A stretch of 64,000 nucleotides of DNA from Paenibacillus sp. 481 (GTDB lineage: Bacteria; Bacillota; Bacilli; Paenibacillales; Paenibacillaceae), in the NCBI RefSeq assembly GCF_021223605.1, contig NZ_CP075175.1, positions 4,667,501 to 4,731,500 of the forward strand, written 5' to 3'. A model generated the notes under the pieces. That model saw only the letters and a program-made list of their open reading frames with translations, had not been told where the DNA came from and did no database searches. The position numbers and the translations under genes are program-made. Shown one piece after another: positions 52,562-62,046 of the stretch. How positions within the stretch are numbered: position 1 is the stretch's first letter; every line of letters starts with the position of its first letter.

Positions 52562-55500
52562 ATGCAGCATAAAGAGCAGGAACCGCATGTAGAAGTACAT
52601 AAGTCTGAACGTAAGTTGCCAATCGGGAATGTAAACGGAAATAGTATTGAGGATATTACTACAGATCGCTTGGCACAGCAGCTGTCGCTGATGGCTGCAC
52701 AAATGAGACAAGCTGGAGATGAACGGTGTGCGGCCAAATTAGTCGAGTTGGCTGGCAAATGGGAAAACCGAACGCTGATGCTGACGTTCTGCGGCCATTT
52801 TTCAGCGGGAAAATCGAGTGTTATTAATCGGCTGTGTGGACAACCTTTGTTGCCGTCTAGTCCGATTCCGACAAGTGCGAACGTTGTGACGGTAAGATAT
52901 GGCCAAAGCCGAGCTGAAGTGGTGCGCAGGGACGGAGGAAGCGAGTCGGTGTCGCTGGAATCGCTAGGGGCCGTATGTCGTGATGGAGAGTCGATCGAGC
53001 GCGTGACGTTATTTGCCGAAGTCGATTGGCTGCGCGCAGGGGCTGCACTGCTAGATACGCCAGGCGTCGATTCGACTGATGAAGCGCACCGTGAGGCGAC
53101 GGAATCTGCTATGCACTTAGCCGATGTCGTGTTCTATGTGACAGACTATAATCATGTGCAGTCTGAATTTAACTTTGCGTTCGCGAAGAAGGTGGCTGAC
53201 GCAGGGAAGCCGCTTATTTGGATTGTGAATCAAATTGATAAGCATCGGGAGCAGGAGCTGCCTTTTTCGGATTATAAACAGGATGTTAGGAATGCGCTTG
53301 AAGCGTGGCAATTGCAGCCAGCAGCTGTCTTTTTTGTGACCGTTAAACAACCGGAACATCCCTATAATGAATGGATGAAGTTTACTACTTATTTGCAGGA
53401 ACTAATAGCTGAACGGGAACAGATTGTTCGTTACGGTGTAGAGCAAGCGACGAGCGAACTTATACGCGAGCATATGCATTTGTTGGCGGCGCCATTGGCT
53501 GAGCAGCGAGCGGCTTGGATAGAGGAAGCTGGTGGCGAGGATGTTGTTGCTGAACGCCGTGAGCAGCTTATGCACGTGCGCGATGAGCTTGATACCGTAC
53601 GGCAACAGGCTGACCATGTACGGGGGCCGTTTAACGAAGAGTTAGCGAAGCTGTTGCGCGATGCTAACGTTACGCCTGCTGTCACGCGTGATTTGGCGCA
53701 GTCGTATTTGGAGACGCTTAAGCCTGGATTTAAAGTAGGGCTGCTGTTTACTACTGCGAAGACGCAAGCAGAGCGGGAGCGGCGCTTGCTCGCGTTTGCA
53801 CAGCAATGGCAAGAGGGCGTGCGTGCCAATGTGGGCGTGCATGTGATCCAGATGGTGCGGAAGCTGGCGCAAGCTGCGGGTCAGGATGAAATCGAATGGG
53901 CAGCTAACATGGAAGCGGCGTTACCGGAATTGGCAGCAGACTGGCTGGCCAAGTCGGTACAGGCTGGTTCATGGGGCTCTGCGGAGTATACGCTTAATTA
54001 CAGCCGCACGATTAGCGATGAGGCTAAGGCTATGATAAGGCGTGCAGCGATGGTAGTCGCTGAACCTCTGCTTGAGTCCAAGCGACAACAACATCTGGTG
54101 CAAGCTGATCTGTTGCAGGAGGAGCAGGTGCGACTTGCTCAACTGTTGGCCGTCGAGGAAACGATCGCGGAGCGGGAGCGAGAGTTAGCTGCGCAATCAG
54201 CGCGTATGCATGCTGAGCTGGGTTCAGTGCGTGCTAGTGACGAAGCAACAGGATGGTCAAGTTATATGCCAAGCGTAGAAGCTATTGAGCTTAAGATTAA
54301 TCAATCAGTGATTGGGCAGTCCGATACAGATGGGGGCACGTCTGGAAGTTCGGACAACTTGTTACATGTGGATACAGTGGGCAGCGGGGAGCTTGTAGAC
54401 GGGATTAGGGAACAGCGTGGTTCCGATGATCCAGTTGAATCTATAGCGTCTATGGAAACTACAGGCCATGTAGACCCGATAGAACTTACAGACTCTATAG
54501 ACCCTACGAGCTCTATCGGGTCGGGGGCGGTAGCTGATGAAGGGCGTACAGAAACAAGCCATGCACGGAGCAAGCTACTCCATACCGCTACGCAGCTGGA
54601 ACAAGCTGCGGACGCGTTAGAACAGCTGCCTAGCGTGCAAGCATTAGCTTCAAGCATGCGCAGCAAAGCGCAGCGATTGCAAGCTAACCGCTTTACCGTA
54701 GCGCTGTTTGGTGCGTTCAGCGCAGGGAAATCGTCTTTTGCGAATGCGCTGATCGGGCAAGATGCCTTACCAGTATCACCAAACCCAACTACGGCTGCTA
54801 TCAATACGATTGGTGCGCCAACGGAGGAGTATCCGCACGGAACAGCGCGCGTGTTGATGAAAAGTGAAGCCCGCATGTTGGATGATATTCGCTATGCGCT
54901 AGAAAGCATCGGAGAACGAAATACGGATCAGCTTACGATGGAGCAGGCGCTTAAAGCGATTGATCGTTGGAAGCCAGACATGCTGCACCCGTCGGGGCGC
55001 CCGCATTTCAGCTTCATTCAAGCGGTGAAACGCGGTTACGATGCTGCGCGTCACCACTTAGGCGGATCGCTACGTGTCGATGAGCGTGAATATCGACAGT
55101 ATGTGGCCGACGAATCTCGTTCTGCTTTTGTAGAGCGAATTGAGCTGCACGTTGACAGTCCGCTGACGGCTGAAGGCTTTGTGTTTGTGGATACACCTGG
55201 CGCGGACTCTATTAATGCTCGACATACAGGGGTTGCATTTGAATACATTAAAAATGCGGACGTAATCTTGTTCGTCACGTACTATAATCATGCGTTTTCA
55301 CAGGCGGATCGCCAGTTCCTGAGTCAATTGGGACGAGTGAAAGACGCGTTCGAACTCGATAAAATGTTCTTCCTCGTCAATGCAGCAGATTTGGCTGCTT
55401 CGCAAGAAGAATTGGAGAGCGTTACCGACTATGTAAGCGGGCGCTTGCACGAGTATGGCATCCGCTCGCCCCGACTGTTCCCTGTGTCTAGCTTGAAGGC

Positions 55501-56452
55501 GCTGGAGGCTAAGCAGCAGCGTCGACAGGAAATGTTGGAACGCTCAGGCATACCGGCGTTCGAGCAGGCGTTTATGCGCTTTGCTACCGACGAGCTGGCA
55601 GGAATGGCAGTCGAGGCAGCGCAAGCTGATTTGCTGCGAGCCGAAGGGCAACTGCAAGCGATGTGGAATGCTGCGCATGCAGATGCTGACGCTCGTGTTC
55701 AGCAAGCCGCACATATTCGCCAGATGGAAGCTGAGCTGCTGCAAGCATGCGACACATGGGTGAACCGTGATGAACGCCAAGCTGTGACGCAAGAAGCTGA
55801 TGAATTGCTGTACCATGTTCGTCAACGCTTGCAGTTCCGCTTCGGTGATTGGTTTGCTTATGCCTTTAATCCAGCATCGCTGCGTAAGGATGAGCGCAAT
55901 ATCGATGCCGCTCTTGAGCACTGTTATCGAGAATGGGCTCGAACCTTCACAAAAGAGCTGCTAAACGAGCTATACGCGACTACGTTGCGGCTGGAACAGC
56001 AGAGCAAACGGCTTATTCAGGCACATTGGAGTCGCTTTGTGCCAACCTTGAATGAGAAGCTGCCAGGCTGCGATGTGACGCTAGAGCCGTTTACGGCTTG
56101 GCCAACCCCAGACGTCAAAGATAGCGCTTGGGTGCCCGAAGTGAACGTACGTTGGCTCCGCGGGTACTATCGCAACAGCAAAGCTTTTTTTGAGGCTGGT
56201 GGCCGTGATGAGCTTAAGCGCGCGCTAGAGGAACAGGCCATGCAAGCGGTGCAGCGTGCAGTCCAGCAGCATCGAGAACTATTTATCGATCATATGATGC
56301 AGCAATCGTCAGCCCTTCTGCACGAGTTGGAGGCACAACTGACGCATGTCGTACGTCGTCATGCGGACAGTTTGGAAGCAGCTAGTTCGGTTGATTTCGA
56401 CCCGGCACCAATTGCAGCAGCATTGAAACAAATCCAGCAATCACGTCTGTAA
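52562..56452 (+). CDS. dynA: Double dynamin-like GTPase
   Basis: A 1296 aa bacterial dynamin-like protein with two fused GTPase/stalk units, as in B. subtilis DynA (YpbR, 1193 aa), which tethers and fuses membranes and helps envelope stress. The first G domain has GHFSAGKSS (from residue 78), LLDTPGVDST and VNQIDKH; the second has GAFSAGKSS (from residue 717), FVDTPGADSI and VNAADLA. Between them is a low-complexity acidic/Ser linker (about residues 575-670) containing a 10-base DNA inverted repeat. No clear transmembrane helix is seen; stalk tips may bind membrane. ATG 52562 lacks a strong Shine-Dalgarno; a terminator follows. Confidence 0.9.
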   Translation: MQHKEQEPHVEVHKSERKLPIGNVNGNSIEDITTDRLAQQLSLMAAQMRQAGDERCAAKLVELAGKWENRTLMLTFCGHFSAGKSSVINRLCGQPLLPSSPIPTSANVVTVRYGQSRAEVVRRDGGSESVSLESLGAVCRDGESIERVTLFAEVDWLRAGAALLDTPGVDSTDEAHREATESAMHLADVVFYVTDYNHVQSEFNFAFAKKVADAGKPLIWIVNQIDKHREQELPFSDYKQDVRNALEAWQLQPAAVFFVTVKQPEHPYNEWMKFTTYLQELIAEREQIVRYGVEQATSELIREHMHLLAAPLAEQRAAWIEEAGGEDVVAERREQLMHVRDELDTVRQQADHVRGPFNEELAKLLRDANVTPAVTRDLAQSYLETLKPGFKVGLLFTTAKTQAERERRLLAFAQQWQEGVRANVGVHVIQMVRKLAQAAGQDEIEWAANMEAALPELAADWLAKSVQAGSWGSAEYTLNYSRTISDEAKAMIRRAAMVVAEPLLESKRQQHLVQADLLQEEQVRLAQLLAVEETIAERERELAAQSARMHAELGSVRASDEATGWSSYMPSVEAIELKINQSVIGQSDTDGGTSGSSDNLLHVDTVGSGELVDGIREQRGSDDPVESIASMETTGHVDPIELTDSIDPTSSIGSGAVADEGRTETSHARSKLLHTATQLEQAADALEQLPSVQALASSMRSKAQRLQANRFTVALFGAFSAGKSSFANALIGQDALPVSPNPTTAAINTIGAPTEEYPHGTARVLMKSEARMLDDIRYALESIGERNTDQLTMEQALKAIDRWKPDMLHPSGRPHFSFIQAVKRGYDAARHHLGGSLRVDEREYRQYVADESRSAFVERIELHVDSPLTAEGFVFVDTPGADSINARHTGVAFEYIKNADVILFVTYYNHAFSQADRQFLSQLGRVKDAFELDKMFFLVNAADLAASQEELESVTDYVSGRLHEYGIRSPRLFPVSSLKALEAKQQRRQEMLERSGIPAFEQAFMRFATDELAGMAVEAAQADLLRAEGQLQAMWNAAHADADARVQQAAHIRQMEAELLQACDTWVNRDERQAVTQEADELLYHVRQRLQFRFGDWFAYAFNPASLRKDERNIDAALEHCYREWARTFTKELLNELYATTLRLEQQSKRLIQAHWSRFVPTLNEKLPGCDVTLEPFTAWPTPDVKDSAWVPEVNVRWLRGYYRNSKAFFEAGGRDELKRALEEQAMQAVQRAVQQHRELFIDHMMQQSSALLHELEAQLTHVVRRHADSLEAASSVDFDPAPIAAALKQIQQSRL
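54473..54522 (+). repeat. Inverted repeat within the dynA linker
   Basis: GACCCGATAG and CTATCGGGTC form a perfect 10-base inverted repeat separated by 30 bases, inside the low-complexity linker coding region. Repeats of TAGAC-like units occur beside it. It may be a by-product of repeat expansion. Confidence 0.7.
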
Positions 56453-56519
56453 ATGAAGTGTGGCTGCCATAGTGGTTGCCATATTTATAGTGTGACATAT
56501 CGTGAAATAAGAAATGTGT

Positions 56520-56565
56520 AAGCTTGTTGTATGCGTATCGTTGGTGCATACAACAAGCTTTTTTA
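56520..56565 (+). terminator. Terminator after dynA
   Basis: A 15-base perfect stem, AAGCTTGTTGTATGC with GCATACAACAAGCTT, followed by TTTTTT. Confidence 0.95.
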
Positions 56566-56723
56566 TGTGCAAGCAAGCTCGAAATTATACAAAGTCCTAA
56601 GCAAACACGATTATTTCAAAGAGATTGGTTGATTTATCCACTTAAATGTTCTTTCATAAGCCGATACTCCAATTTATGCGAGTACAATCGTTTTGCGGTC
56701 GAGATTGGTTTGGTGGTAAACTA

Positions 56724-56786
56724 CTTTTCACCTCATCACAGCGTTAGTTGAAAAGGATGATCGTGTAGCGCGCATCACCTTTTTTA
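56724..56786 (+). promoter_or_regulatory. Attenuator-like leader of the ABC exporter operon
   Basis: CTTTTCA (56724-56730) can pair with TGAAAAG (56749-56755). That pairing would block a terminator whose 5' arm starts at 56753 (AAGGATGAT, one bulged A, with ATCACCTT at 56774-56781) and is followed by TTTTTT. The mutual exclusion suggests transcription attenuation of the exporter genes. A weak promoter, TTGCGG-N17-GTAAAC (about 56693-56721), lies before it. The rest of the 376-base gap (56453-56828) holds the dynA terminator and no gene. Confidence 0.5.
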
Positions 56787-56828
56787 AACTACTATACAAA
56801 AATAACGTGTTGAGGAAGGAGGATACCC

Positions 56829-58742
56829 ATGAACGTGTTAAAGCAGCTTTCTATCTACTTTTGGCCCAAACGATCTTTACTGTTCGCGTCGATTACATGC
56901 TTAATTGCAGCAACGGCACTCGGATTGATTTATCCGAACTTGTTGCGAATTTTAATTGATGAGGTCATTAGTAAGGAGAAATACGGATGGGTGCCTTGGT
57001 TGGCGTTAACGGTCGTCGTTGTCGTCAGCATAAAGGGCACCCTGCAATTTTTGCACGGCTATTTTGGCGGGCGTCTAGGCAACTACGTTGCATTTACGAT
57101 GCGAAATGATAGCTACGACAAATTGCAGCAGCTCTCGTTTCGTTATTATGACAAAGCGCGCACAGGCGATCTGATGTCGCGTTTAACGGCAGATTTAGAA
57201 GGTATCCGCAACTTTATCGGCTTCGGTCTGGCCCAAATATTGAACATGGTGCTCATGGTTGCGTTTGGCGCTATGATGATGCTATCCATTAACTGGCAAT
57301 TAACATTGGCAACACTAGTTACGATTCCTCTTCTCGCTTTTACAGCATTTCGTTTTGAATCTAAAATTCATCCCGCATTTCGTGAAATGCGTCAAACCTT
57401 CAGCCGCTTGACGACAGCAGTACAAGAAAACATCACAGGTGTGCGTACCGTAAAGTCATTTGCACGTGAGTCCCACGAAGTAGATAAGTTCTCTATTCGC
57501 AATGAAGCTTATAAAGATAATCAAATTTACGCAGCAAACTTATGGGGGCGTTTTTTTCCATTCATGGAGTTGTTGGCGTGTATCTGCATCGTATTGTTGT
57601 TAACGTTCGGTGGCAGGCTCGTGATTGACGGATCGTTGACGCTCGGTGAACTTGTCGCTTTTTTCAGTATGATCTGGTACATAATCGGCCCTATGTGGCA
57701 AATCGGATTTCATATTAACAACTATACACAATCAAAAGCATCAGGTGAGCGAGTTCTGGAACTGTTAAACACTCCGATTGACATAGAAAATAAGGCGCAG
57801 CCCTTGCTGTTAGACGATGAAGATGTTCAGGGATATGTACAGTTTCATGATGTGTCTTTTCGTTACGAAGGTGAGACAGATGCGGTTAGTCACATTACAC
57901 TTGAAGCGCCAGCAGGTAAAATAATCGGCCTATTGGGTGGCACGGGTTCCGGAAAATCAACCATTATTCAATTACTGATGCGGGCATATGATGTTCAATC
58001 CGGTCGAATTACGTTGGATGGCCACGATATACGTGATGTGGATGTAAAAAGTTTGCGCCAACAGATGGCAGCTGTATTTCAAGAAACGTTTTTATTTTCA
58101 TCTACGATTCGTAACAACATCGCGTACGGACGAAATGACGTCTCCGATGAGAATATTGTCCACGCCGCGAAGCTGGCAAAGGCACATGATTTTATTATGG
58201 AACTGCCACAAGGATACGATACGGTTGTCGGTGAGCGTGGACTCGGCTTATCAGGCGGCCAAAAACAGCGAATTGCGATCGCACGTGCGTTATTGCAAGA
58301 CCCGAAAATATTACTGCTCGACGATGCAACAAGTGCGGTTGATATGGAGACGGAGCATGAAATTCAGGTTGGCTTTCAACAAGTCATGCAAGGTAGAACC
58401 GTGTTTATTATTGCACATCGCATTTCTTCGCTCCGACATGCAGACGAAATTATCGTACTTGAGCAAGGCCATATTGTTCAGCGTGGAACGCATGATCAGC
58501 TTATTGCAGTGCCAGGTACGTACCAAGATGTTTACCATATACAGTATGCCGATCAGATGGACCGTACTTCTTTTGCAGACGCCGTTGCAAATTCAGTTGT
58601 AAGTTCTGCTGTAAGTACTGTTGTAAGTTCTGTTGCACAATCTGGAGAGCACGAGCACGAGCACGAGCAAGAGAAAGCGGCGGATAAACGCGAGGATTTA
58701 AAAGATAAGTGTGACGGTATGAAAGCGCAGGTGAGAGTATGA
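56829..58742 (+). CDS. ABC exporter half-transporter with degenerate catalytic site
   Basis: Multidrug/lipid-type ABC exporter half, 637 aa: six membrane segments (about 15-310) and an ATPase domain with Walker A GLLGGTGSGKST, a canonical signature LSGGQKQRIAIARALL and H-loop FIIAHRISS. Walker B ends LLLDDATSAVD, so the catalytic Glu is Asp. This matches the non-canonical partner in heterodimers such as BmrCD (YheI/YheH) in B. subtilis. A 75-residue C-terminal tail contains 12-base tandem repeats (VVSSAVSTVVSS) and an EHEHEHEQE run. ATG 56829 follows AAGGAGG. It overlaps the partner gene by ATGA. Confidence 0.88.
   Translation: MNVLKQLSIYFWPKRSLLFASITCLIAATALGLIYPNLLRILIDEVISKEKYGWVPWLALTVVVVVSIKGTLQFLHGYFGGRLGNYVAFTMRNDSYDKLQQLSFRYYDKARTGDLMSRLTADLEGIRNFIGFGLAQILNMVLMVAFGAMMMLSINWQLTLATLVTIPLLAFTAFRFESKIHPAFREMRQTFSRLTTAVQENITGVRTVKSFARESHEVDKFSIRNEAYKDNQIYAANLWGRFFPFMELLACICIVLLLTFGGRLVIDGSLTLGELVAFFSMIWYIIGPMWQIGFHINNYTQSKASGERVLELLNTPIDIENKAQPLLLDDEDVQGYVQFHDVSFRYEGETDAVSHITLEAPAGKIIGLLGGTGSGKSTIIQLLMRAYDVQSGRITLDGHDIRDVDVKSLRQQMAAVFQETFLFSSTIRNNIAYGRNDVSDENIVHAAKLAKAHDFIMELPQGYDTVVGERGLGLSGGQKQRIAIARALLQDPKILLLDDATSAVDMETEHEIQVGFQQVMQGRTVFIIAHRISSLRHADEIIVLEQGHIVQRGTHDQLIAVPGTYQDVYHIQYADQMDRTSFADAVANSVVSSAVSTVVSSVAQSGEHEHEHEQEKAADKREDLKDKCDGMKAQVRV
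58596..58664 (+). repeat. 12-base and 6-base tandem repeats in the exporter C-terminal tail
   Basis: GTTGTAAGTTCT, GCTGTAAGTACT, GTTGTAAGTTCT and GTTGCACAATCT are successive 12-base units (58596-58643), followed by GAGCAC repeats (58647-58664) coding for alternating Glu-His. Slippage-prone tail sequence. Confidence 0.85.
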
Positions 58743-60610
58743 GTCAAATGAACAGCTCCATAAAAAATTCACTGAATAGCGATAGCGCTAACGAATTCGC
58801 ACAACAGAAAGCGAATCGGCGCACACGCTTCGTCTACCAAGATGACAATGCCATTGAAAAGCCATTTAACTGGTCACAAATGCGCCGTCTGCTCGTGTAT
58901 ATGAAGCCTTATAAGCGTCAACTACTGCCGCTGCTATTCGTCTTCATGCTCATTGGCACGTTGACGAAACTTGCGATTCCGTTTCTTATTAGTTATGCGA
59001 TTGACCATGCTATCGCACCGAAGGACGCAGCCCCATCGCTGCGATTGCTGTATACGGTTGCAGGCTTTATTTTGGGACTGTACGTCGTTCAATGGATTGC
59101 GAACAGTTTCCGCATTAAATTTATGAACGTAATCGGCCAGCGTATTATTTATGATTTGCGGGCAGATTTGTTCAAACATATTCAAAAGCTATCATTTGGT
59201 TTCTATGATAAACGTCCAGCAGGCTCTGTTCTCGTACGCATTACGAACGATGTTAACTCCTTACAGGAGCTGTTTACGAATGGGGCTCTTATTTTGCTGC
59301 TTGATTGTGTACAACTGCTCGGCATTGTTATCATCTTACTGTTCTATAACGTGCAGTTGGCGTTGGCCGTTATGATTACGGTTCCAATTATGTTCATCAT
59401 CTCCACCCGTTTGCGCCAGCATATTCGTTCCGCGTGGCAAGATGTGCGGATAAAGCAGTCGCGAATCAACTCGCATTTAAATGAGGCGATTCAAGGTATG
59501 CGAGTCACGCAAGCGTATACGCAAGAGCAGGCGAATATGGATTATTTTAAGACGATGAACACGATTAATAAAAAATCTTGGGACCGTGCGACCACGCTCA
59601 ATCAGACGTTTGGGCCTGTCATCGAGATTACGAGTGCAATCGGCGCCTTTATTTTGTTCTGGTACGGTTCGCATTTAGTGCAAACGGGCGTCATCACGGT
59701 CGGTATCTTGTTCGGTTTTGCGCAATATATCGGAAACTTCTGGGAGCCAATCAATCGTTTAGGCATGATGTACTCGCAAATGCTAATTGCAATGGCTTCC
59801 TCAGAGCGCATCTTTGAATTTATGGATGAACAGCCTGCGGTTGCGGAAGCTTTGCAGGCGAAGACATTGCCGCAAATTCGTGGGGATGTTCAGTTTGAAA
59901 ATATCGTATTCGAGTATGAAGCCGGACGCCCAGCGCTGCGAGGTGTATCGTTAGGTGCCCAAGCAGGGCAATCGATTGCGTTGGTAGGTCACACAGGATC
60001 GGGGAAAAGTACGATTATCAATTTGCTGTGTAGATTTTACGACACGACACAAGGAAGAATTCTCATTGATGGTGAAGATATTAGCCTCGTGACCTTGGAA
60101 AGCTTGCGATCACAGGTAGGCATCGTGCTGCAAGATACGTTTATTTTCTCGGGTACGATTCGTGATAATATCCGCTTTGGCCGCTTAGATGCGACAGATG
60201 AAGAGGTCGAAGCGGTGGCGAAGGCTGTGTATGCGCACCAATTTATTGCTAAGCTGCCGAACGGCTACGATACGGAGGTGCAAGAACGAGGCAACGCGCT
60301 GTCGATGGGGCAGCGTCAGCTGATTTCATTTGCGCGCGCGTTGCTTGCGAATCCGCGCATCTTAATTTTGGATGAAGCGACGGCAAGCATTGATACGGAG
60401 ACGGAGCTTCATATCCAAGAAGCGCTTAAAACGTTGCTACAAGGTCGTACATCGTTCATTATTGCCCATCGGTTGTCGACGATTCGTCACTGTGACAACA
60501 TCATTGTACTTGACCATGGGACGATTCAGGAGCAAGGCACACACGAACAATTAATGAAACATCAAGGTATATATTTCGGATTAATTGCTGCTCAATACAA
60601 ATATATGTAA
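58739..60610 (+). CDS. ABC exporter half-transporter with catalytic Walker B
   Basis: Partner of the preceding exporter, 623 aa: an N-terminal polar extension of about 50 residues (QQKANRRTRFVYQDD), six membrane segments, and an ATPase with Walker A ALVGHTGSGKST, Walker B ILILDEATASID (catalytic Glu present) and H-loop FIIAHRLST. Its signature is LSMGQRQLISFARALL, not LSGGQ. Together with the partner, this gives one canonical ATP site (this Walker B plus the partner LSGGQ) and one degenerate site. It resembles BmrD/YheH-type subunits. No substrate can be assigned. ATG 58739 overlaps the upstream stop. Confidence 0.88.
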   Translation: MSQMNSSIKNSLNSDSANEFAQQKANRRTRFVYQDDNAIEKPFNWSQMRRLLVYMKPYKRQLLPLLFVFMLIGTLTKLAIPFLISYAIDHAIAPKDAAPSLRLLYTVAGFILGLYVVQWIANSFRIKFMNVIGQRIIYDLRADLFKHIQKLSFGFYDKRPAGSVLVRITNDVNSLQELFTNGALILLLDCVQLLGIVIILLFYNVQLALAVMITVPIMFIISTRLRQHIRSAWQDVRIKQSRINSHLNEAIQGMRVTQAYTQEQANMDYFKTMNTINKKSWDRATTLNQTFGPVIEITSAIGAFILFWYGSHLVQTGVITVGILFGFAQYIGNFWEPINRLGMMYSQMLIAMASSERIFEFMDEQPAVAEALQAKTLPQIRGDVQFENIVFEYEAGRPALRGVSLGAQAGQSIALVGHTGSGKSTIINLLCRFYDTTQGRILIDGEDISLVTLESLRSQVGIVLQDTFIFSGTIRDNIRFGRLDATDEEVEAVAKAVYAHQFIAKLPNGYDTEVQERGNALSMGQRQLISFARALLANPRILILDEATASIDTETELHIQEALKTLLQGRTSFIIAHRLSTIRHCDNIIVLDHGTIQEQGTHEQLMKHQGIYFGLIAAQYKYM

Positions 60611-60628
60611 CTTTTTGCCCCGTTGTTA

Positions 60629-60673
60629 TTGATTAAATCCGTAAAATAAGCGAAAATAGCTGTAGAATGTTCG
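60629..60673 (+). promoter_or_regulatory. Candidate PurR-type operator and promoter of purT
   Basis: CGAA (60651-60654) and TTCG (60670-60673) are inverted and 15 bases apart, in sequences resembling PurBoxes; the right half reads AAAAGTCGAACATT on the minus strand. A possible -10, TAGAAT (60663-60668), overlaps it, and TTGATT (60629-60634) is upstream. The spacing is one base shorter than the 16-17 usually reported, so this is tentative. CCGTAAAA and TTTTACGG flank the whole element. Confidence 0.35.
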
Positions 60674-60698
60674 ACTTTTTTTACGGGAGAGGATCGTA

Positions 60699-61880
60699 AT
60701 GACAATCGGGGCACCTTTATGTCCGCAAGCGAAAAAGATGATGCTGCTAGGAGCGGGTGAGCTTGGCAAGGAAGTTATAATTGAAGCACAGCGGCTTGGG
60801 GTGGAGACGATTGCTGTTGACAGGTATCCAAATGCGCCTGCCATGCAAGTGGCACATCGTAGTTATGTGGTGGATATGCTTGATGCAAATGCATTAAAAG
60901 AGCTTGTTTATGCAGAGAGACCCGATATTATCGTGCCAGAAATAGAAGCGATTGCAACTTCGGCACTGGTAGAGCTAGAGCAGGAAGGCTATCGCGTCGC
61001 GCCAACAGCCAAGGCTACACAGCTTACGATGGATCGTGAGGGGATTCGCCGTTTAGCTGCTGAGGATCTTGGATTGCCGACGGCTCGATATGCATTCGCT
61101 AATAGTTTGGAAGAGTTGCACGCAGCGGTAGCAGAAATCGGCGTGCCTTGTGTCATTAAGCCGATTATGAGCTCCTCTGGCAAGGGACAGAGCGTCTGTC
61201 GGGAGCTGGCTGACGTTGAGCGCTGCTGGACATATGCGATGGATGGCGCACGTGCTAAATCAGCGCGAGTCATTGTCGAATCATTCGTGTCGTTTGAGTC
61301 TGAAATTACGCTGCTGACCGTTCGTTCCGTGTCCGGCACTGTTTTTTGTCCGCCAATTGGACATGTGCAGCAGGACGGCGATTATGTCGAATCGTGGCAG
61401 CCGCATCCGATGAGTGCGCATCAGTTGGAACAGGCGCAGGAAATCGCACGTGCGGTTACAGATGCGTTAGGCGGATATGGACTGTACGGCGTTGAGTTAT
61501 TTTTGACGGCAGATGGTGTCGTCTTTAGTGAAGTGTCGCCGCGACCGCATGATACAGGGCTTGTAACGTTAGTGAGTCAGGACTTATCTGAGTTTGCGCT
61601 CCATGTGCGTGCGGTGCTGGGATATCCGGTTCATCACGTACAGTTGATGACACCTGGGGCGTCAGCTGTCATCAAAGCGACGCAGCTCTGCACGAACTAC
61701 GCCTTCCATGGTGTGGAGGAGGCGCTACAGCAGCCACATACACAGGTGCGCTTGTTCGGCAAAGCAGAAGCACGGCCTGGTAGACGTGTGGGCGTGTGTG
61801 TAAGTGGGGCTGAGCAGGTAGAACAGGCACGAGCGCGCGCTAAAGCTGCTGCACAATCGATTACGATATCGTACTCATAA
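60699..61880 (+). CDS. purT: Formate-dependent phosphoribosylglycinamide formyltransferase
   Basis: ATP-grasp enzyme that formylates GAR with formate, an alternative to folate-dependent PurN in purine synthesis. It begins with the Rossmann-like [20 protein letters not shown], then VPEIEAIAT, the ATP-grasp loop [15 protein letters not shown], the metal-site [31 protein letters not shown] and the C-terminal [10 protein letters not shown]. The 393 aa length is normal. ATG 60699 follows GGGAGAGG. It is a single gene between the exporter pair and a terminator. Confidence 0.95.
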   Translation: MTIGAPLCPQAKKMMLLGAGELGKEVIIEAQRLGVETIAVDRYPNAPAMQVAHRSYVVDMLDANALKELVYAERPDIIVPEIEAIATSALVELEQEGYRVAPTAKATQLTMDREGIRRLAAEDLGLPTARYAFANSLEELHAAVAEIGVPCVIKPIMSSSGKGQSVCRELADVERCWTYAMDGARAKSARVIVESFVSFESEITLLTVRSVSGTVFCPPIGHVQQDGDYVESWQPHPMSAHQLEQAQEIARAVTDALGGYGLYGVELFLTADGVVFSEVSPRPHDTGLVTLVSQDLSEFALHVRAVLGYPVHHVQLMTPGASAVIKATQLCTNYAFHGVEEALQQPHTQVRLFGKAEARPGRRVGVCVSGAEQVEQARARAKAAAQSITISYS

Positions 61881-61897
61881 ACGATACCATTTTTTCC

Positions 61898-61933
61898 GAA
61901 AAGCACGATCTCATGTGAGGTCGTGCTTTTTTT
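61898..61933 (+). terminator. Terminator after purT
   Basis: AAGCACGA and CTCA pair with TGAG and TCGTGCTT, followed by TTTTTTT. Confidence 0.93.
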
Positions 61934-62046
61934 AATACCCATTTTTTCTATTGTGTTGAAGATAAAACAAAGCAGCTTCGTGTCTACATTTGCAAAACAT
62001 GTTCTGACCCGCTATTGTAAATACAGATCATACATGGGAGGAAACT

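Noticed and set aside
56524..56751. 75 aa ORF between dynA and the ABC exporter
   Set aside because: It begins within the dynA terminator stem, has no ribosome-binding site and shows no protein-like pattern.
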